A DNA stretch of 64,000 nt, taken from assembly GCA_018350325.1 (NCBI GenBank), contig JAEVLN010000011.1, positions 2,104,449 to 2,168,448 of the forward strand, given 5' to 3'. Of this stretch, positions 58,401-64,000 are shown piece by piece. Both the position numbers and the translations under genes were made by a program. The DNA is from Globodera rostochiensis. Taxonomy: Eukaryota > Nematoda > Chromadorea > Rhabditida > Heteroderidae. The notes beneath the pieces were generated by a model. That model was given only the letters and a program-made list of their open reading frames with translations. It did not search any database and was not told the DNA's origin. Each line of letters starts with the position of its first letter. Positions within the stretch are counted from its first letter, which is position 1.

Positions 58401-60394
58401 TTGTTCTCCAGGTGATCGTGTTCGTCATCCCACTGATCTCTCTGACCGCCTCCTATGTGCTGATCGTCGTCCGCGTGCTGCGCTATTCGCTTCGTCCCCC
58501 GCCCAGTTCCAACCTTTGCGCCTACTCCAGCTTCAACTTTGCAGACCAATGGGTGGATGGTGGCCAACCGGGCGCGGACGGAGAGGCGCCCGAACGTGCC
58601 GGAAGGTGGTCACGATTCGTCCGGAACAGAAGAAGTGACCGCTTGAGGCAAGAAGCATTGGCATTTTCTAAGATTTTAAATTTGGTTCAAAAGAACTCAT
58701 AAAAAGTCCGATAAACACATCGATATCTATTTAAAAGTGTTTTTTATTGAGCATTTAATTAAAACCAATTTTGTTAAAATTTTTGGCAACGGAAAAAGGA
58801 CGGGACACTTTTAGTTTAAGACAAAACAAATTATTTTTTACATTTAGAAATTTTCTGCAGCGATTGCATTTGCTTCGTTACAGTGGCGATGACCATCTTT
58901 TGCAGCCGTCCTCCTCCACCTCGTTCAGCAGGACGGTTCAGCACCAACTGTCGACCACAAATGTCACCAACAGTTTCTATGGTCCACCATCCTCACCACC
59001 AACCATCACAGCCAACAACAACAGCAGCAGCGGGTGAGTTAGATTCAAATACAGAACAAATTTTTATAAATTGGGTATCATTGACAATGTTTTTTGTTTT
59101 AATGAAGCTACAACAAAATTAAACCATTTAAACCCCGCTTTTGGTGGCCCAAGAACGGGAAATTTGCGATAAAACGTTTTCTCAACACGTACCTAAGAAA
59201 CATAGATTTTTGGATGGATGGAATGAACTCTTTTCACCAACACCACCAATTTAGTAAATGCCGGCACTGTACTGCTCCGCCTCCGTCACCAAACACTATC
59301 GTAACCAATGGGAACTCCATGCACATAAATAACATCAGCGGCAACAAAACAACCAAAACATTTACCAAGTTTCCGTATTTTGTTGCTGACGATTATGCCA
59401 ACAATAATTCGTCGCCGTCTCAGCAGCCAATCGTTGAATCGGCCGCCGATCGGCTGCTGCTGTTGACCAGTATTAATTCATCGACGACCGCGCAGTCGAT
59501 GAAGGAGCAGCAACCCAACTGCAGAAGCAGCTGCAAGAGGCTCAGCATCGAGCTGTACAGCTTCCCGTAAGCGTTTAAATCTGGTGATGTTTCGAGTTCA
59601 TTACTGCCTCAATCGATTCGGGATCAACTACCAACTAATTCATGGCAATATTTCGCAGGGAAATTAATTCTGCCAAAACAATACATATGTTCAAGCTGTA
59701 GTATCATCGAGCAAATGCTTCAGGCATTACCTTCACTATCGACCAAAGCGTTGCAGTCTGAACCTGGTCAACTTCGTGCCGTCGGCGGTGGCGGCGCATG
59801 ACACGTCATTCTCCGCTACCGCACGTCTGCTGATGCCTCGCAGCGGTGTACGCCCCCAATGTTTGCCTCAGTCTGTCTCCGATTATGGCCAATGCGTCGT
59901 CGCCGCAAGGCACAGAATATTATTCGGCGGCAAGCCGTCGTCTTTCGCGTCGACTGCCGCGCCAATTTCGCCGTTGTGGCGCCGTCAGATGCGCTCCAAA
60001 GTGTTCATCCGATCGCTGCTAATTGTTATTGCCCATTGTGCCTTCTGGCTCCCGTACAATTGTGAGCCTTTATTTTAGCCGGGCGTTTAGATTTTAAAAT
60101 CGTCAATTTGCCCAGACAAATGTTTTCGACAAATACTTTTGGAATATTTTGCCCAATCTGGTTTTAAAGATATATTATTTATTTTTATATATATTATTTA
60201 TTTGTTTAATTGTTCAAATGTTAATTAATGATCATAATTATGGGCACTGTTCTCTATTTCCAGTACTCAATCTACTCCGTTTCACCAACGAATCTTTGTA
60301 CACCCAACTGATGGACCGGGGAGCACTTCTGGTGGAGGATTTGATCGTAATGAACAGTCTGATCAATCCGGTGCTCTACGGATACGGCAAATGA
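55427..60394 (+). CDS. GnRH/AKH-receptor-like GPCR without C-terminal tail
   Basis: Exons 55427-55590, 55686-55812, 56171-56299, 56557-56724, 56845-57000, 58412-58618, 58861-59033, 59255-59566, 59724-60061 and 60264-60394 join in phase to 634 residues. TM1 has LLNSMAVF. TM2 is FNLAISDFAILFIHALGK, followed by WLLSYRWLFGDFGCRL as in the upstream paralogue. TM3 ends GLDRL, ECL2 has SQCTTIW, TM5 is VIPLISLTASYVLIVV, TM6 is LLIVIAHCAFWLPYN, and TM7 is SLINPVLYGYGK followed by stop. The receptor ends four residues after NPVLY, so it has no cytoplasmic tail, like mammalian type I GnRH receptors. The third loop is long and rich in Ser, Pro and Gln. Intron 2 starts with GC. The end of exon 6 (chosen as TTC before GTCCGG) is the weakest junction. 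A 528-bp hAT MITE sits in the intron after 57000. Confidence 0.82.
57080..57607. mobile_element. 528-bp hAT MITE in a GPCR intron
   Basis: The ends are CAGGGGTGCCAT and ATGGCACCCCTG, perfect 12-bp inverted repeats. The exact 8-bp target duplication is TTTTAAAG at 57072-57079 and 57608-57615. GTCCTTATTT words are repeated near the left end. There is no transposase. Confidence 0.93.
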
Positions 60395-60851
60395 TGCCGT
60401 CGTCCAATGTCCAACTTAATGTAATAATCTGCTGCTGTATATTCCAATTTCAATATAAAATAAATGTTTTAAATTCGTAAGAAAAATGTTGAAAAAACAT
60501 GGCACGACGCAAAATGGTCAAACGGCGGCGAGAGGAAGCGCCCGCAGCCCCCCCCCCCCTCCCTCCTCCCGTAATTATATAACCGATTTAAATATTTTAG
60601 ACACAAATTCATTAACATAAATATTCATTTTCGGTAGAAAAAAGAAAGAAAAATCGGGACGCTTTCCATTCGCAAACAAAGGAAATTGTTACCCAAACAA
60701 CGACTGACTGATAGCAAAACAATGCAAATTGTTTATGATTCGTATAAAAAAAAGTGGAGAACAAAAATTTGTCGGATTTCTGTCGACATAAAAACAAAAC
60801 AAAAAAATGTGCGCCCGCCCGCCTCTCGGCAATGTGCGCGCTGGCGCCTCT
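60395..60851. other. Convergent 3' flanks
   Basis: The AATAAATG at about 60458 is a plausible poly(A) signal for the GPCR. A C run lies at 60549-60558. Nothing else is recognised. Confidence 0.5.
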
Positions 60852-63117
60852 TCATCGGCGCAAATCGTCGTGATCAAAAACGGTCTGGTAGGGGTCATAT
60901 GACTGCGACACAATCTGTCCAAAATTGATCAAATCAGGATAAATGTATCGGTATTTGGGGTTGACTCCCATGAAGTTTATTAGAAAAAAATTATTTTCCT
61001 CAAAATAATATTTTGGGGTTAAAATTTTCCCATTCGGGAAGGTCAATTCATGTTATTTTTTAATCAAATGGAAACAAAAAAAAAATGAAATAAAACATTG
61101 GCCGATACTTTTTGGAAAATTGGGGGGGGGGGGGGGGTACACTTCCCCCCGCATTGAAAGTAATACTTACGGTGCGTCCGTTGAAGAAACGTCCGTCGAT
61201 TCGCGCCTCCTCCGCTTGCAACGGCTCGACAAAACGCACAAATATTTTCACAGTGTGCGGCGACTGTATTTCCTGCACCATTACGACCTTAAAACGGGGG
61301 GATTGGGTACGGTAAATGGGCCCCGAGGCCGGCGTTGATTTTTTTTTCGGGAATTCGTCAGATCAGAAACGAGAAACTCGGATACAGGGAGCTCAAATTG
61401 CCCTCTTTTAGTGCCAAATGACATTTTTGGAAATTTGCCACTTCTTTGCCATATTCCACACTTGCCACAATTTAGCCACATTTTGACCTTGTAAAAATTT
61501 TTGAGAAAAAAAGATTTTCCGAAAATAATGGTCCTTGATTCGCACAATTTAAAGTTCAAATCTTAACTAGACCAAAAAAACAATTTCTTATACTATAAAA
61601 ACATTTGAAAACAATGCTAATTAAAATATTGTTTGTTTCTATTTTTAAAAAGAAAAAGAATTCTACTTATTAATGTTTTAGTTTTTCCGCAACCAGCTCT
61701 TAAAAAATTCCCGAAACCCTCTTCCCCCGCTCCAGAAAAGCTGTTTTTGCAAAAAACAGATACCGTGCCACAATTTGGAGCCGGTTTCAATATTTCTCGC
61801 AGATTGAGCTGAGCGCCCTGCTCGGATAGGATCGTCCTAAACCCCCCCCCCCCCCCCCTCCCCCAAAGGGTCACATACATCGGTCACTTGGCCATATTTG
61901 GAGTACTCCTCCCGAATTTCGTTCTCCACATTCTCCACCCGGAACTCGTCGAGCCCCTCGTGCTTCACCGCCATTTTGGGCAGCACGATCACAGAAGAAC
62001 GGTAGTTGCACATCAACTCCTGGGTGAACAGGAGACGCGCGTCGTTGTCACGGATTCGGACGCCTTCCTTAAACATTAACGGAGAGTGATCAGACTATCG
62101 TAAACAATAAAATTTGATCGAATGTTTGAGTTTTTGAGCACACGATTTCCTTGGATTGAAGGAGTGATCGGAAAAATATAAAAAAACATCAATTTCTTTC
62201 ATCTTTTTTTAAACTATAATAATATGCAGATTATTAATAATTTTCATCAGCGGCTCCTTTAAAATAAGTTTTTTCTTTGTCCCACTGATTCTTTTTTTGG
62301 GTATTTTATTTCTCATTTGTCCACCTGAAATGCCGTCGGCGTGGCATCCTCGTTCATGTCATTCTGTACCGACGATGGGTCCTGAAGTGAAATTCCTGAT
62401 AAATTCTTAACAAAAATGTTTAAAATTCTAAAAAAAAATTCTGACGCCGCCGTCAAACCCGTTTAAACGAAAATCCAAAGCTAAATAGGACCCTAGTCTC
62501 GGGTAAAACACTAAAAATGACGCCTAAAATTTTGAGAATGTTTTCCTTCTGGAAAAAATCTTTAAGAAAAATGCAATAAAACCCTAAAAATGTACCCCCA
62601 AAATCTTTTTTTTTTTGAAAAAACGCGAAACAAAAATCCATTACCCCCTCGCACAAAAAAATTGGGGTGCATTCATTTTAAGGCAAATATTATTATTATT
62701 ATAAAAAAATTGCCGGGACCCCTCCCCCATGCCTTCGACTTCAAACCTCAGCGCCAATCAGTTCCTTGAAGAGGTCAAAACTCATCGGCTTCACACAGCG
62801 GCCAGACTCCTCGTCGACATTCGTTTTCTGCTGGTTCTGTAGCAGTTCATCGACAACCTTCTTGGACGGCAAATGGAACTCTTCACGCAGTTCATCGAGG
62901 AGTTGGTAGAATCCGGGCCGGTCCTGCACAAAGAAAAGTAATGATTTGTTAAATTCGGAAAATTTAGTCAAATGGTAAGTAAATAGAAATTGCTTGAAAG
63001 ATTTGCCTGCAATTTCTGCTCCAATTCCTTCTCCCAACGCGGCTTATGAACAGTGCCGCCTAAACGCAAATTGGTGCTGGCCCCCGACCGACGGGAAGGC
63101 GTATCGAAGAAATCCAT
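60852..63117 (-). CDS. Chimeric gene: unknown N-terminus plus PUF60-like UHM
   Basis: Minus-strand exons 63007-63117, 62747-62923, 62325-62381, 61879-62067, 61171-61287 and 60852-60914 all join in phase 0 to 237 residues. Residues 1-96 (starting MDFFDTPSRRSG, with FYQLLDELREEFHLPSKKV) are not from PUF60 and I do not recognise them. From residue 116 on, the protein parallels the UHM of the gene at 6947-11418. Examples are [48 protein letters not shown] and SYDPYQTVFDHDDLRR. A two-residue deletion (KA) follows EEAR. Intron 1 begins with GC. If exon 2 is not spliced at 62747, a stop at 62741-62743 ends a 97-residue protein and the UHM exons would be an orphan pseudogene. Both RRMs are absent. 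Confidence 0.65.
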
Positions 63118-63564
63118 CGTTAATTTAGCCTTTTTGTTTAGACAAAAACTTTGAAGAGAGAAGCTCAAAAACAGCTTTTCGCGTTAAGGCGTCTATTTCG
63201 CGTATCTCTCTGTTTTCCCCCCGGACCTTACAAAACCATAAAAATTAGAGACCGGATTTTGTGTTAATATTGTTATGCAGGGCTGCGTTCGTATTTGATT
63301 GAAAACTTGATTTCGAGGCAGAAACGCGGTTAACGATAAAAATGCTATTCCTTCTTCTGAATCATTTTTTGTCGCTTTTTTGGCTTTTTAAAATATATCC
63401 AATAAAGTGTGAGAAAGGCTATTCAAGGCCAAACCGTGGAAAAGCGTGACAAAACCCCTAAAAGATGGAAAATCACGTTTCCGTGCATAAACAGAAGCCG
63501 GCTACCGGTCCGAGTGTCGAAAGGGTTTTGAGTGTCGAATGCTTTATAACTTTCTACGGACGGA
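63118..63564. other. Intergenic at the right edge
   Basis: Upstream region of the minus-strand gene. It contains a copy of the AAACCGTGG repeat at 63396-63482 and two AGTGTCGAA words before the fold-back element. Confidence 0.45.
63396..63482. repeat. Second copy of the AAACCGTGGAAAA repeat
   Basis: CCAATAAAGTGTGAGAAAGG, AAACCGTGGAAAA and CACGTTTCCGTG parallel the copy at 17385-17536 in the same order, with the middle shortened. Confidence 0.6.
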
Positions 63565-63941
63565 GGACGATTCGTTCACCCCCGATTCGTTCCCCTTTTC
63601 AGAAGTTTTTTCGTTATAACTTCTTTCAAATCTAACCAAATCAAACTTTTTCGATATCATTCGAAAGCTTACAACTAGTTGAAGCTTACAAAAGCAAAAG
63701 CTAAGCGATTCGGCAAATTTAAAAGAAGTTATGGCCAGAAAACGCTTTTTTGGCCACAATTGGCCATAACTTCTTTTAAATTTGCCGAATCGCTTTTGCT
63801 TTTGTAAGCTTCAACTAATTGTAAGCTTTCGAATGATATCGAAAAAGTTTGATTTGGTTAGACTTGAAAGAAGTTATAATGAAAAAACTTTTGAAAAGAG
63901 AACGAATCGGGGGTGAACGAATCGGCCGGGAACGAATCGTC
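63565..63941. mobile_element. Fold-back element with iterated GATTCGTTC termini
   Basis: The arms at about 63565-63733 and 63761-63941 are near-perfect reverse complements, with a loop of under 30 bp. The left edge carries two GATTCGTTC motifs (GACGATTCGTTCACCCCC, then GATTCGTTCCCC). The right edge carries the inverse motif GAACGAATCG three times. The rest of the arm includes TTATAACTTCTTTCAA and GATATCATTCGAAAGCTTAC. A transcript would form a very long hairpin. Confidence 0.85.
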
Positions 63942-64000
63942 TTTTTACCCTTTCTACAACCTAAACCCATTAGGGTTAACATTATACCAAATGAAAGCTC

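Noticed and set aside
58648..58860. GC donor (TTGAG before GCAAGA) for exon 6 of the second GPCR
   Set aside because: It would give the wrong phase for exon 7 and an early stop in exon 8. The TTC/GTCCGG donor keeps phase, though it is weaker.

Overview
The window reads as nuclear DNA of a nematode. Every recognisable gene is broken into short exons by small T-rich introns ending in TTTCAG-like acceptors. TTTCAG can sit directly before the start codon, as in trans-splicing outrons. The nematode telomere hexamer TTAGGC is built into several dispersed repeats. The gene set is animal: insulin-like peptide, site-2 protease, EXTL3/RIB-2, M6 proteolipid and GnRH-receptor-like GPCRs. At least six introns start with GC instead of GT. 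From general knowledge, an unusually high GC-AG intron frequency has been reported for cyst nematodes (Globodera/Heterodera), so a plant-parasitic clade IV nematode is my best guess, but only a guess.

Layout: 1-1302 is the 3' part of a coiled-coil plus multi-membrane-pass gene. 3431-3766 is a broken gene carrying a 63-bp hAT-type MITE. 5294-6214 encodes an insulin-like prohormone. 6947-11418 (minus) encodes a PUF60/RNP-6-type splicing factor. 12053-14780 encodes an M6/PLP tetraspan protein. 15213-17023 encodes an unidentified acidic/basic protein. 17.1-20.6 kb is a nest of fold-back repeats. 20641-24630 is site-2 protease. 25.6-29.8 kb is a head-to-head inverted duplication of a secreted two-domain TIL-type inhibitor gene, with a 46-bp minisatellite between the copies. 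30458-35254 is rib-2/EXTL3, followed after 375 bp by ASNSD1 (35630-39057) and by a scar duplication of both. 40-47 kb is gene-poor and full of poly-G/poly-C runs. 46988-50496 and 55427-60394 are two tandem GnRH/AKH-receptor-like GPCR genes separated by a 49-bp minisatellite. 60852-63117 (minus) is a smaller gene whose 3' half is a second copy of the PUF60 UHM domain. The right edge is another fold-back element.

For ten gene models I summed the exon lengths. In the complete models the total is divisible by three and reading phase is kept at every junction, which is the main support beyond similarity. Protein identities come from recognition of family motifs, not from database searches. The genes look functionally independent: secretion and neuro-endocrine signalling (insulin, two GPCRs), heparan-sulphate synthesis (rib-2), regulated membrane proteolysis (S2P) and splicing (PUF60).

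The most unusual signals are: two introns that seem to end in TG rather than AG, both with the same last nine bases before GT; three unrelated fold-back element families sharing one design (a 9-15-bp motif iterated at mirrored ends); several hAT MITEs with exact 8-bp target duplications; the chimeric PUF60-UHM gene; and the TIL gene mirror pair.
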